From NCBI GenBank assembly GCA_963724705.1, contig CAVRVS010000004.1, positions 806,001 through 870,000 of the forward strand: DNA of 64,000 nucleotides, written 5' to 3'. Source of the stretch: DASQPR01 sp963724705. GTDB lineage: Bacteria; Actinomycetota; Actinomycetes; Mycobacteriales; Micromonosporaceae. Below the pieces are notes generated by a model. That model ran no database searches, had not been told where the DNA came from, and saw nothing but the letters and a program-made list of their open reading frames with translations. Within the stretch, counting starts at the first letter, position 1, and every line of letters begins with the position of its first letter. Below, piece after piece: positions 43,905 to 52,214 of the stretch. A program made the position numbers and the translations under genes.

Positions 43905-44807
43905 TCAGGGGTTGATGCCGGCAGCGTCGGCGACGAATGGATCGGACGCCACCATCGGTCCGACATCGTTGGCATCGAGCGCCGGCTGGATATCGCCCCG
44001 CGTGACGGCAACGTAGCCGACGAGGATCGCGATGGCGGCCAAGGCAATGAGCGTGACCGTTCCGTCGCCGTACCCCAGGCCACCGCCGATGTGGTGTGGC
44101 TTGCCGAACCAGTCGGCGAACGACGCGCCGAGCGGCCGCGTCAACACGTACGCGATCCAGAACGCGGCGACCTCGTTGAGTCGGAAGCGCCACCACGCGA
44201 CCGCCGGCACCACGATCGCGACGGCGAAGATGACACCGGACGTGAAGTAACCGAGATGCATCGCCGCGGCGGTCAGGTCGCCGGCCGCCGTACCCAGCGC
44301 AAAGGTGATGAACACCGTGATCCAGTAGTACGTCTCGCGGCGCCGGGTGTAGATGCTGTGGATCGACAGCGTTCCCTCACTGCGGCGCCAGAGATAGAAC
44401 ACCGCGGCCAGCAGGATGGCGTAGAAGACCGTCGACGCCGCGTACGGCACGCCCAAAGCGACGTGTAGCCCGTCGGCGGCCATGGTCCCGAAGACCGCGA
44501 CCATGGCGACGGCGGACCAGTACACGACGGCCACGTAACGCCTGGTGCGAAACTGCAGCCACAACGCGGCGGCGAAGCCGATTGCACCGACCGCTCCGGC
44601 CAGGACCAGGCTGACCTCGCCGAGATAATCCGACGCCGCTTCGCCCATGCCGGTGGTCAGCACCTTGATGACCCAGAACAGAGCGGTAATCTCCGGCACC
44701 TTCGCTGCCAACGGTTCGCGCGACCATGCGCGGTGGGCCGATGGCCGGGCGTTGGCGGTCCGGTGATGACGAGCGGGGCTGCTGTTCCAACGAGGCATAG
44801 GCCGCAT
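43905..44807 (-). CDS. DUF347/COG4705-type integral membrane protein
   Basis: 300 residues with about eight membrane segments. KVPEITALFWVIKVLTTGMGEAASDYL and TRRRETYYWITVFITFALGTAAGDL are two copies of the family's repeat, each with a conserved Glu/Asp in a membrane-embedded G-E-x-x-S-D or G-T-A-x-G-D motif. The family is uncharacterised or linked to cation transport in some annotations. The first 35 residues are basic and poorly conserved; the true start may lie nearer KVPE. Confidence 0.8.
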   Translation of the reverse strand: MRPMPRWNSSPARHHRTANARPSAHRAWSREPLAAKVPEITALFWVIKVLTTGMGEAASDYLGEVSLVLAGAVGAIGFAAALWLQFRTRRYVAVVYWSAVAMVAVFGTMAADGLHVALGVPYAASTVFYAILLAAVFYLWRRSEGTLSIHSIYTRRRETYYWITVFITFALGTAAGDLTAAAMHLGYFTSGVIFAVAIVVPAVAWWRFRLNEVAAFWIAYVLTRPLGASFADWFGKPHHIGGGLGYGDGTVTLIALAAIAILVGYVAVTRGDIQPALDANDVGPMVASDPFVADAAGINP

Positions 44808-44911
44808 TAAAACTGATCTCCGTTACAAATCGCCGTCCTGCTCAGGTGATCCTCAGGGCAAAGCCGGGCGCGCGGGTCCGTCGCAGGCTTCGCTGTGGCG
44901 CGCCGCCGCAA

Positions 44912-44942
44912 GCGGACACCGAACCGATCGTTCGGTGTCCGC
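44912..44942. terminator. Perfect hairpin (13-bp arms)
   Basis: GCGGACACCGAAC and GTTCGGTGTCCGC are exact inverted repeats around a 5-nt loop. It lies about 95 bp past the end of the M56 gene in its direction of transcription and before the DUF347 promoter region, so it probably ends the BlaI/M56 operon. No T-run. Confidence 0.65.
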
Positions 44943-45037
44943 CCGCGAACCGTTTGTTACAACGAAGGCAGGGTTCGCTGACGGTACGGTCGTCGCTCGG
45001 ACAACCGATCGCGCCGCCCAGGCGCTGGCTGACGCGA

Positions 45038-45952
45038 TCAGACGAGTCGACGCACGATCTCGAGCAGCTCGCCGGTCGCGTTGACGTCTGCGGCCAGGAT
45101 GCACACGCCGGCCACCAGCGCGAGCACCGTTGCCGCGCGTAGCGCCGAGACCGGCGGCCGGTGCAGTGCGGCGACGCGATCGACGGTGCCACAGTGGTTG
45201 AAGCCGAGCGCGACCTGATGACCGGCCGCAGCGCGAGTGTCGGCCGCCTGGGCCAGCGCGGCCGTGGCAATGGCGTTGGCCACGAGCCGGCGACTGCCGA
45301 CGTCGGCGACCGCACGCTCATCGGCCCAGCGCTCGCACAGGAAACCCACGGTGTTGCGGGCGGGAATCAGCAGCGGGTTCGCCGCCGCCGCGAGATCCGC
45401 CGCCGCACGCAGACGATCGTGCCCGGCGCGGAGATGGGCTCGCTCGTGGGCGAGGAGCGCCGAACGCTGACCCTTGTCGAGCGCGGCCAGCATGCCCTCG
45501 GTCAGCACGATCCGTCCCTCGCGGCGCCGGCGGCGCACCGGACCACGGGCCGGCACCGCGAACGCGTCCGGTCGAGCGTCGGCGATCACGATGACATCGG
45601 AGTCGACGGGTTCGAGATCGGCGATCGCGTCGTGGATGCGGGCATAGAGCCGCCGCCGCCGCCGCAGGACGCCGACCAGCCGTACCGATGCGACGACGAG
45701 AGCCAGGAGCGCGATCACGGCAACGCCGTCCGGTACGGGGATCGGGCCGACCGATCGGGCCAGGAACGGTACGTCGTCGATGGACGTGGCGGCGAGCAGA
45801 GCGGTGGCCCACAGCGTGCCGATGGCGCCGATGGCAACGATTGAGGCGAGGGCGGTCGCGCCTACGGCCGGGCGGGCACGCCGGGCTACGAACGGGCCGG
45901 CGAGGCCGACGAGGATGCTGGCCACGAACGGCAGATAAACCGTGATGTTCAT
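45038..45952 (-). CDS. M56-family membrane metalloprotease (BlaR1/MecR1-like, no penicillin-binding domain)
   Basis: 304 residues with four membrane segments. The zinc motif is LLAHERAHLRAGHD (HExxH) with a downstream WADERAV providing the third ligand. In BlaR1-type systems the protease inactivates the BlaI repressor on signal. This protein has no extracellular sensor domain, only short loops, so the signal is unknown. Start overlaps the BlaI stop by 4 nt. Confidence 0.88.
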   Translation of the reverse strand: MNITVYLPFVASILVGLAGPFVARRARPAVGATALASIVAIGAIGTLWATALLAATSIDDVPFLARSVGPIPVPDGVAVIALLALVVASVRLVGVLRRRRRLYARIHDAIADLEPVDSDVIVIADARPDAFAVPARGPVRRRRREGRIVLTEGMLAALDKGQRSALLAHERAHLRAGHDRLRAAADLAAAANPLLIPARNTVGFLCERWADERAVADVGSRRLVANAIATAALAQAADTRAAAGHQVALGFNHCGTVDRVAALHRPPVSALRAATVLALVAGVCILAADVNATGELLEIVRRLV

Positions 45953-46323
45953 GTTCGCCGATCTCCATCCAGAGCGGCACGAAGTGCGTCTTCCTCGTCC
46001 GGCGAGAGCGCGGTGATGAAGCGTTGGAGGATCTCGTCGTGTTGATCGCTGGACTGCAGCGCCTCACGCATCCGCTCCGCGGCGACCTGCGCGGCACTCT
46101 TCACCGGTGTGTAGCCGATCCGACCAGCGTACGGCACGCGGGCCACGTCGCCCTTCTGCTGAAGCCTCGTCAAGATCGTGTGTACGGTGTTGTACGCCAG
46201 GTCACGGCCGACCGCGGACTGGATCTCCGATGGCTTCATCGGATGGTCGACCGAACGAAGCACCGCGAGCACCTCCGATTCGAGGGCCCCGGCAGCACGC
46301 CGTTCGTGTCGTGGTGCGTCCAT
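45949..46323 (-). CDS. BlaI/MecI/CopY-family repressor (copy 2)
   Basis: 124 residues: AAGALESEVLAVLRSVDHPMKPSEIQSAV, NTVHTILTRLQQKGDVARV and IGYTPVKSA form the winged helix; the tail would dimerise and hold the protease site. GGAGGC precedes the ATG. Coupled to the M56 gene. Candidate binding sites CCTACA-N3-TGTAGG lie upstream of this operon and of DedA. Confidence 0.9.
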   Translation of the reverse strand: MDAPRHERRAAGALESEVLAVLRSVDHPMKPSEIQSAVGRDLAYNTVHTILTRLQQKGDVARVPYAGRIGYTPVKSAAQVAAERMREALQSSDQHDEILQRFITALSPDEEDALRAALDGDRRT

Positions 46324-46353
46324 GGCGTGAGCCTCCTTACCTGCGACGGCCGA

Positions 46354-46572
46354 TCACCGCGGCGGCGGCTTGCGTTCGGCGCGCGCGGCGCGGGCGATCG
46401 ACGCGAGCAGGAGTAGCAATGCCGCGACGGGCATCAACCACCATGCGGTGGTGTGATGGTGAGCCAGCAGCGCCGTGAGCGCGAGCGCGATGACGACACC
46501 GATCGCGATCGTGGCGTCGTCGCCGACGATGAAGTCGTACCAGAACGCAAAGAAGCCGCGGACCGCGTGCAT
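46354..46572 (-). CDS. Small two-helix membrane protein
   Basis: 72 residues: MHAVRGFFAFWYDFIVGDD, then helices AIGVVIALALTALLAHH and WWLMPVAALLLLLASIA, then a basic tail. The ATG overlaps the stop of the upstream membrane protein gene by one base (TGATG), so it is co-translated. No named family; it may be an accessory of its neighbour. Confidence 0.75.
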   Translation of the reverse strand: MHAVRGFFAFWYDFIVGDDATIAIGVVIALALTALLAHHHTTAWWLMPVAALLLLLASIARAARAERKPPPR

Positions 46573-47342
46573 CAGCTCACCTTCATCGCGGTGGGGGAGT
46601 CGGTCGACTCCGGGTGGGGCGCGCTCAGGCGCAGCGCCGCGACCGTGGCCAGCGACACGACGAGCGTAACCGCGATGAGGGCGAGGATGGCGGCATCCGA
46701 GCCGGGCCAGTGGGCTCCGGCGCCTTCCGCGCCCCAGAACAGGCCGAAGCTCGTCAGCATGACCCCGACGGCGAACTTGAGTGTGTTTTCGGGCACTCGG
46801 GCCAGCGGCCCGCGGACCGCGACTCCGGCGGCGACGACGATCACGATCGCGGCCACGGCTCCAACGACCGCCCAACCGATGCTGTGCTGGTTCGCGCCGA
46901 AGGTGATCACGATGAAGACGACCTCGAGCCCTTCCAGGACAACGCCTTTGAACGAGAGGGTGAAGGCATACCAGTCCGGGATCGAATACCGTCCGCCGGT
47001 CGCGACCTCGCGCGCGGCGGCCACCTGACGGGCATAGATGGCCTCCTCGTCATGCAGCGCCTTCAGGCCGGACGCTCGGAGAATCGCTTTACGCAACCAC
47101 TGCAGGCCGAAGATCAACAGAAGGCCGCCGACGACCAACCGCAGGCCGCCGAGCGGTATCGCCGTGATCGCCGGGCCGAGAACGGCGACAATCACTGCCA
47201 GTACGGCAATGCCGGCGCCGACGCCCGTCAGGGCCGAGCGCCAGTCGCGCGTCGTTCCCGCCGCCAGCACGATCGTGGTCGCCTCGACGCCCTCGACCGC
47301 ACAGGCCAGGAACACCGACAGGACGAGCAACCAGGTACTCAC
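46572..47342 (-). CDS. COG4280-like integral membrane protein
   Basis: 256 residues from GTG 47342 with GGAGGTG six bases upstream. About seven membrane segments. VEGVEATTIVLAAGTTRDWRSAL and FKGVVLEGLEVVFIVITFG are two related motifs with Glu in E-G-x-E, similar to cation-exchanger or oxidase-type iron-permease folds. Function unproven. It is the first gene of the BlaI/M56 operon, with a CCTACA-N3-TGTAGG palindrome about 170 bp upstream. Confidence 0.8.
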   Translation of the reverse strand: MSTWLLVLSVFLACAVEGVEATTIVLAAGTTRDWRSALTGVGAGIAVLAVIVAVLGPAITAIPLGGLRLVVGGLLLIFGLQWLRKAILRASGLKALHDEEAIYARQVAAAREVATGGRYSIPDWYAFTLSFKGVVLEGLEVVFIVITFGANQHSIGWAVVGAVAAIVIVVAAGVAVRGPLARVPENTLKFAVGVMLTSFGLFWGAEGAGAHWPGSDAAILALIAVTLVVSLATVAALRLSAPHPESTDSPTAMKVS

Positions 47343-47511
47343 ATCCACCTCCCGGCGGCCATTGTCCGCGATGCTTCCGGGCGGGTTGACGCCCGGGTGG
47401 ACCCGTTGGGTCCGGTGAGTCGGGCCTCGCGTGGCGGCACAAGGTACGTCACCTGGCCTACCAGCAAAAACACCCTTTACCTGCATAAACCTGAGAAGCT
47501 CTGGAGAGCAC

Positions 47512-47526
47512 CCTACAGGGTGTAGG
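47512..47526. promoter_or_regulatory. Putative BlaI operator, perfect palindrome
   Basis: CCTACAGGGTGTAGG is a perfect inverted repeat (6-3-6) holding TACA/TGTA, the core of BlaI/MecI/CopY sites. It lies in the divergent region between the BlaI/M56 operon and the phosphoesterase, 55 bp before the latter's start. Confidence 0.7.
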
Positions 47527-47581
47527 AAAACTCGGCTACCGTCTGCTCATCGGCGGATCGGTGCCCAAGAAAGGAGCGCTG

Positions 47582-48505
47582 GTGGCGAGGCACGTGCGGA
47601 CGTGGACACGCGCCCTCATCGCGATTGCGGTCGCGAGCACCGTCGCGGCCTGTGGCAGCGTCGCGCCCGCCGCCTCCCAGCCGACGGCCTCGACGCAGCC
47701 GGTCGTTGCGGCCCCACAACTCACGCCGTCGCCGAGCACGACCGGCAAGCCGGCCGTTCCACGGCCGGACCACCTGGTCGTCGTGATCTTCGAAAACAAG
47801 GATGTCGCGTCGCAGACCGCGACCGCCGCTCCGTTCTTGTCCTCGGTCGCGGCCGGGGCGGCGAAGTTCACGAACTCCCGTGCCATCACCCACCCGAGCC
47901 AACCGAACTATCTCGCGCTCTTCTCGGGCTCGACTCAGGGCGTGGCCACGGATCGCTGCCTGACACCGTTCCACGACCGCCCCAACCTCGGAGCACAGCT
48001 AGCGGCGGCCGGATACTCGTTCACCGGCTACTCCGAGGATCTGCCATCGGTCGGCTTCCAGGGATGCTCACATGCGGGGTACGCCGCGAAGCACAACCCC
48101 TGGGCCCATTTCGACAATGTGCCGGCCGCCGCGAACCAGCCGTATTCGGCGTTTCCGCGACAGTTCAGCGATCTGCCGTCGGTCGCGTTCGTGATCCCCA
48201 ACCTGTGCCACGACATGCACGACTGCAGCACGACCGTCGGCGACCAATGGGCACGCGCGAACCTCGGACCGTACCTGGACTGGGCGAAGTCGCACCGCAG
48301 CCTGCTGTTGGTCACGTACGACGAAAACGACGGACGATCCGGCAACAAGATCCTCACGATGTTCGCCGGCGCTGGCGTGCGCCCGGGCGCTTACCCCGAG
48401 GCCGTCGACCACTACCGGATCCTCCGCACGATCGAGGCGATGTTCGGGCTGCCGCCGATCGGCGCGGCCGCGGGCACGTCGCCCATAACCGATATCTGGC
48501 AATGA
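47582..48505 (+). CDS. Secreted phosphoesterase lipoprotein (acid phosphatase/phospholipase C family)
   Basis: 307 residues from GTG 47582 (AAAGGAG five bases upstream). Lipoprotein leader ending VAAC. HLVVVIFENKDVASQTATAAPFLSS has the catalytic-metal E-N motif, AITHPSQPNYLALFSGS the nucleophile region (usual Thr/Ser), VTYDENDG the metal-binding D-E-N-D and YRILRTIEAMFGL the family end. It would hydrolyse phosphate esters outside the cell. Divergent from the BlaI operon with the palindrome between. Confidence 0.87.
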   Translation: MARHVRTWTRALIAIAVASTVAACGSVAPAASQPTASTQPVVAAPQLTPSPSTTGKPAVPRPDHLVVVIFENKDVASQTATAAPFLSSVAAGAAKFTNSRAITHPSQPNYLALFSGSTQGVATDRCLTPFHDRPNLGAQLAAAGYSFTGYSEDLPSVGFQGCSHAGYAAKHNPWAHFDNVPAAANQPYSAFPRQFSDLPSVAFVIPNLCHDMHDCSTTVGDQWARANLGPYLDWAKSHRSLLLVTYDENDGRSGNKILTMFAGAGVRPGAYPEAVDHYRILRTIEAMFGLPPIGAAAGTSPITDIWQ

Positions 48506-48539
48506 CGGCATCGACTATCTGGCAATGACAGCATCGACC
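48494..48539. repeat. Tandem duplication, 23 bp x 2
   Basis: Two copies of a 23-bp unit beginning ATCTGGCAATGAC, with two differences. The first copy contains the phosphoesterase stop codon, the second lies in the gap before the ABC gene. A recent local duplication. Confidence 0.85.
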
Positions 48540-48572
48540 GGCGCACGCCGCGTCGGCCGGAAGGGAGCGACC

Positions 48573-49310
48573 GTGTCCGATGGACAAATCGTCGCGTTCG
48601 GGCTCACCAAGGTCTTCGGTCAGATCACCGCCGTCGATCACCTGTCGTTCGCCGTACGACCGGGGCGGGTGACCGCGATCCTCGGCCCGCATCGATCCGG
48701 CAAGACGACAATCCTTCGACTCCTGCTCAACCTCGACCAACCGACCGCCGGGTGCATCATGATCGACGGCTTCGAGTACGCCGACCTGCCCGACCCGCCG
48801 GCGATCGTCGGTGCGGTCTTGGACCCAGCGGTTGATCCGCCCGACGAGTTGGTGAACACCGAGTCGATCGGCGCTTATCTGCGACGGCTCTGCCGGCGAC
48901 GGCACGTGCCGGGCTCGCGGGCATCCGAACTGTTGGAGTTGGTGGAACTCAACGCGGCCGAACGGCAGACCGGGGCGGGCCTGTCGGCCGAGGAGTGGCG
49001 CCGGCTGACGATCGCCGCCGCATTGGTGCCCGATCCCCGGTTCCTCGTTCTCGACGAACCCCACCGCGGTTTGAACGAGGTCGGCCTGCGCTGGATGCAG
49101 GCGCTGTTCGGTCACCTCACCGCCGCCGGCCACACGATCGTGTTCGTCTCGCGAACGCCGTCGCATGTCCGGCTGCTCGCCGACGACGTCATCGAGATCT
49201 CGGCCGGCTCGCTCATTGCTCAGGGAACGGTCGAGCAGGTGCTCGGCGCCCGATCGGAACCGATGACGTTGGTCGGCACGACCATCCGACGACCCACGCT
49301 GCGAATATGA
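48573..49310 (+). CDS. Orphan ABC transporter ATP-binding protein with degenerate signature
   Basis: About 245 residues from GTG 48573, with GGAAGGGAG upstream. Walker A is GPHRSGKTT, Walker B FLVLDEPHRG, H-loop region VFVSRTPSH with Ser/Arg instead of the usual His pattern. The signature expected as LSGGQ reads LSAEEWRRL. No permease gene is adjacent; it is followed with a 4-nt overlap by an atypical response regulator. Possibly a regulatory or inactive ATPase. An upstream ATG at 48525 falls in the duplicated repeat. Confidence 0.8.
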   Translation: MSDGQIVAFGLTKVFGQITAVDHLSFAVRPGRVTAILGPHRSGKTTILRLLLNLDQPTAGCIMIDGFEYADLPDPPAIVGAVLDPAVDPPDELVNTESIGAYLRRLCRRRHVPGSRASELLELVELNAAERQTGAGLSAEEWRRLTIAAALVPDPRFLVLDEPHRGLNEVGLRWMQALFGHLTAAGHTIVFVSRTPSHVRLLADDVIEISAGSLIAQGTVEQVLGARSEPMTLVGTTIRRPTLRI

Positions 49311-50017
49311 CCGATCTGGCGCTCCGACGCCCGCGCGATCTGCCCCGCGCATTGGGTCGCCAGCCGATGCTCCTCGTCGCGGCCCGGGACCGTAGGCTGG
49401 CCGATCGCGTCGTGGGTGCGCTCCACCACCACGACTATCTGGTCGACGACGCCCACGACGGTCACGTCGCGCTGCATCGAGCGCTCACCCGCACCTACGA
49501 GGCGCTGGTCATCGAGCGTCGGATTCCGGTCATCGACGGGCTCGACCTGTTGGTCCGAATCCGTAAGCGTGGCGTCCTCACGCCAGCGGTCCTCCTGCTC
49601 GATGCCAGTACGACGGCCGACCGCGTCGCGATACTCGATGCGGGTGCCGACGACTGCGCGCCGGTGACGATCGAGACGGACGAGCTACTGGCCCGGCTCC
49701 GGGCGGTCATACGGCGAGCCAATACGGACGGGCACCGGCTCGTCGTCGGGCGAGGTTCGGTCGACCTGATATCCCGGGTGGCGCATCGAAGCGACTTGTC
49801 GACCGTACGGCTGTCCGGCCGGGAGACGGCTCTGCTGCAGGAGCTCGCCATCCGGCCCGGACGCATCGTCAGCCGGTACGAGATCCTTCGGCGGGTGTTC
49901 GACACGGCCGAGGATCCGTCGATCGTCGAGACCTACGTCTACTACCTGCGCCGCAAACTCGGACCGGACGCCGTACGGACCGTCCGCGGCCGCGGCTACC
50001 AGATCGGCGACATCTGA
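49307..50017 (+). CDS. OmpR-type regulator with degenerate receiver
   Basis: 236 residues. The C-terminal winged helix is good: RLSGRETALLQELAIRPGRIVSRYEILRRVF and YVYYLRRKLGPDAVRTVRGRGYQI. The receiver has lost its chemistry: the phospho-Asp position is E70 (ALVIERRIP), the acidic pocket reads VAARDRR and the conserved Lys after DDC is absent. It is probably phosphorylation-independent. It overlaps the orphan ABC gene by 4 nt and has no kinase partner nearby. The longer frame from 48995 is a shadow. Confidence 0.82.
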   Translation: MTDLALRRPRDLPRALGRQPMLLVAARDRRLADRVVGALHHHDYLVDDAHDGHVALHRALTRTYEALVIERRIPVIDGLDLLVRIRKRGVLTPAVLLLDASTTADRVAILDAGADDCAPVTIETDELLARLRAVIRRANTDGHRLVVGRGSVDLISRVAHRSDLSTVRLSGRETALLQELAIRPGRIVSRYEILRRVFDTAEDPSIVETYVYYLRRKLGPDAVRTVRGRGYQIGDI

Positions 50018-50074
50018 GATGAATGCGCCGTATCTTTTGCGGCGGGGCCGCCACGTCGGTAGTCTCGGGCCGTA

Positions 50075-50093
50075 CCCCTACACGTTGTAGGGG
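50075..50093. promoter_or_regulatory. Putative BlaI operator, perfect palindrome (8-3-8)
   Basis: CCCCTACACGTTGTAGGGG is a perfect inverted repeat containing the same CCTACA-N3-TGTAGG core as 47512-47526. It lies 129 bp before DedA, in front of the DedA-UppP-LysX group. Confidence 0.72.
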
Positions 50094-50116
50094 TGATCGT
50101 TTGCCTTCGTGTGACC

Positions 50117-50174
50117 TTGCCCAACCCGAATGTTGCCCAACTCGAACCTTGCCCAACTCGAGCCTTGCCCAACC
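50117..50174. repeat. Tandem repeat, 16 bp x 3.6
   Basis: Units starting TTGCCCAAC (for example TTGCCCAACTCGAACC) repeat three times with a partial fourth, between the BlaI-type palindrome and the DedA start. Non-coding leader region. Confidence 0.85.
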
Positions 50175-50221
50175 GGCCGCACGCGGACGACGTGCCAACC
50201 ACCCCAGGGAGCGCAGAGACA

Positions 50222-51064
50222 GTGCACGCCTCGACGGTCGCCTTGAATGTGCTCGATCCGAAGTCGCTACTGCAATCGTTCGGGCTGGCGGCCGTCCTGA
50301 TCATCATGTTCGTCGAGACCGGGTTGCTGATCGGCTTCTTCTTCCCGGGCGACTCTCTGCTGTTCCTCGCCGGTGTCGCCGCGTCCCCGGTAGCGACCGA
50401 GGTCGTCGGAGTACGGCTGCCGATCGTCGTGCTGCTTGTTGCCGTACCCCTGTGTGCCATCGCCGGAGCGCAACTCGGGCACCTGCTGGGGGCACGATAT
50501 GGCCGCCGGCTCTTCGCTCGGCCCGATTCGCGGATCTTCAAGACCGAGTACGTTGAGCGCGCCGAGCACTACTTCACCCGGTACGGGCCGGCCAAGGCGG
50601 TGGTATTGGCGCGGTTCATTCCGGTCGTGCGTACCTTCCTGAATCCGGTCGCCGGCATGCTCGGCATGCCGGCCGGGCGCTTTCTGCTCTACAACGTGAT
50701 CGGCGGGGTGGTCTGGGCCGACGGGATCCTGCTCGCGGGCTACCTGTCCGCGCGCAAGCTTCGTGACACGGTCGGCGCCGCGAACATCGACAAATACCTT
50801 TTGCCGGCCATTGCCGTCATCGTCATCGTCTCGGTCATCCCGATCTTCGTCGAAGTCATCCGCAACCGACGTCAGCGGGGGCGAAGTCCGGCTCCGGGCG
50901 AATCAGCGCCGACGCGCCCAGCGGGCGCCGGAGATCAGCCCGTTGACCGCGGCGCACACCGTACCGAACGTGACGCGCACCGTACCGAACGTGACGCGCA
51001 CCGGACCGCACATCGCTCAGACGCCGATTCGCACGCAGCCCGAGCAGGGGAGCCGAGGCAGTGA
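50222..51064 (+). CDS. DedA-family membrane protein
   Basis: 280 residues from GTG 50222. VLIIMFVETGLLIGFFFPGDSLLFLAG and RYGPAKAVVLARFIPVVRTFLNPVAGMLGM are the DedA/SNARE-associated signature, with the conserved R-F-x-P-x-V-R-T. Members include undecaprenyl-phosphate and phosphatidylethanolamine flippases. Four to five membrane segments. The C-terminal 60 residues are hydrophilic with an AHRTERD repeat. Overlaps uppP by 4 nt, which fits a lipid-carrier recycling role. Confidence 0.88.
   Translation: MHASTVALNVLDPKSLLQSFGLAAVLIIMFVETGLLIGFFFPGDSLLFLAGVAASPVATEVVGVRLPIVVLLVAVPLCAIAGAQLGHLLGARYGRRLFARPDSRIFKTEYVERAEHYFTRYGPAKAVVLARFIPVVRTFLNPVAGMLGMPAGRFLLYNVIGGVVWADGILLAGYLSARKLRDTVGAANIDKYLLPAIAVIVIVSVIPIFVEVIRNRRQRGRSPAPGESAPTRPAGAGDQPVDRGAHRTERDAHRTERDAHRTAHRSDADSHAARAGEPRQ
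50954..51007 (+). repeat. In-frame tandem repeat, 21 bp x 2.6
   Basis: A 21-bp unit encoding AHRTERD repeats at the 3' end of the DedA gene; copies nearly identical. Confidence 0.85.
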
Positions 51065-52153
51065 CCATCACCTACCCGGAAGCGATCGTCGTCGGTCTAC
51101 TGCAAGGTGTCAGCGAGCTGTTCCCGGTGTCCAGCCTGGGCCACAGCATCCTGCTGCCCGCGCTGATCGGCGGGCGGTGGGCCGCCGACCTCAACGTGTC
51201 CGCGCCCGAGTCGCCGTATCTCGCGTTCATCGTCGGGCTCCACGTAGCCACGGCCGCGGCGTTGCTGGTGTACTTCTGGCGCGACTGGGTGCGCATCATC
51301 AGCGGTTTCGTGACGTCCATCCGCTACCGGCGGGTCGAGACCTCGGAGGAGCGGCTCGCCTGGATGATCATCATCGCGACGATTCCGGTCGGCATTGCCG
51401 GGTTGCTGCTGGAGCACACGTTCCGCACCGTGCTCGGGCGACCGGCTCCAGCGGCGGTCTTTCTCATCATCAACGGCATCATCCTGTACGGCGCCGAGCG
51501 CCTGCGGCGCCGCGCTGGGGACGAGCCGGATCTGCGTCGCCGTCGTCCGATCGCGGTCGGCACCGATGACCGCGGAACGGTGTATTCGTCGTCGACATAC
51601 GCCGAGCGGCGGGACGCCGACCTGGTCACGGCCGACGCCGGACATACCGGCGCGAACCCCGGCCCCGGTCTCGACGGTGTGCGGCGGCGGCGGTCCGGAA
51701 CTGGTCCCGGCGATGTCGTTCGGCGACGCCACCGAACCGGCCGACACGGGGGAGGAGTCGAACGCGCGCATCGCGCGGCGCCGCATTACCGAAACGACAC
51801 TGATCGGTTCCGCCCAGATCCTGGCGTTGCTGCCGGGCATCAGCCGCTCCGGCGTCACGATGGCGGCCGGGCTCCGCCGCGGGCTGTCCCACGAGGACGC
51901 CGCGCGATTCTCGTTCCTCCTCGCCACCCCGGTGATCCTCGCGGCCGGCGCGCTGAAGCTGCCCGACCTGACCGGACCGATGGGCAACGGCATCGGCGGC
52001 CAGGTGCTGCTGGGGAGCATCGCCTCCGCGGTCGGCGCGTACGCCGCCGTACGCTGGCTGACCCGGTACTTCCAGACCCGGACGTTGACCCCGTTCGCGA
52101 TCTACTGCGTCGTGGCCGGCCTCGCGAGCCTGGTCTACCTCGCCATCCGCTAG
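51061..52153 (+). CDS. uppP: Undecaprenyl-diphosphatase UppP (BacA), frameshifted in a loop
   Basis: The N-terminal frame from GTG 51061 gives ITYPEAIVVGLLQGVSELFPVSSLGH, the active-site E-L-x-P-V-S-S-x-G-H. The C-terminal frame to 52153 gives AQILALLPGISRSGVTMAAGL, the second active-site motif. The two frames are separated by one surplus base (total 3n+1), most likely near the (CGG)4 run 51682-51693, in a hydrophilic insert that makes the protein about 90 residues longer than usual. The enzyme recycles the cell-wall lipid carrier and gives bacitracin tolerance. The frameshift may be a sequence error. Confidence 0.85.
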
Positions 52154-52214
52154 GACAGTCGCCTCGGCCGCCACCGACTCGCCGCCCGTTCGCGTGCCCC
52201 GGTTCGCCATATAG

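Noticed and set aside
45038..46323. Beta-lactam resistance (bla) operon
   Set aside because: The M56 protein has no penicillin-binding sensor domain and no beta-lactamase gene is present; only the regulatory pair type is shared.
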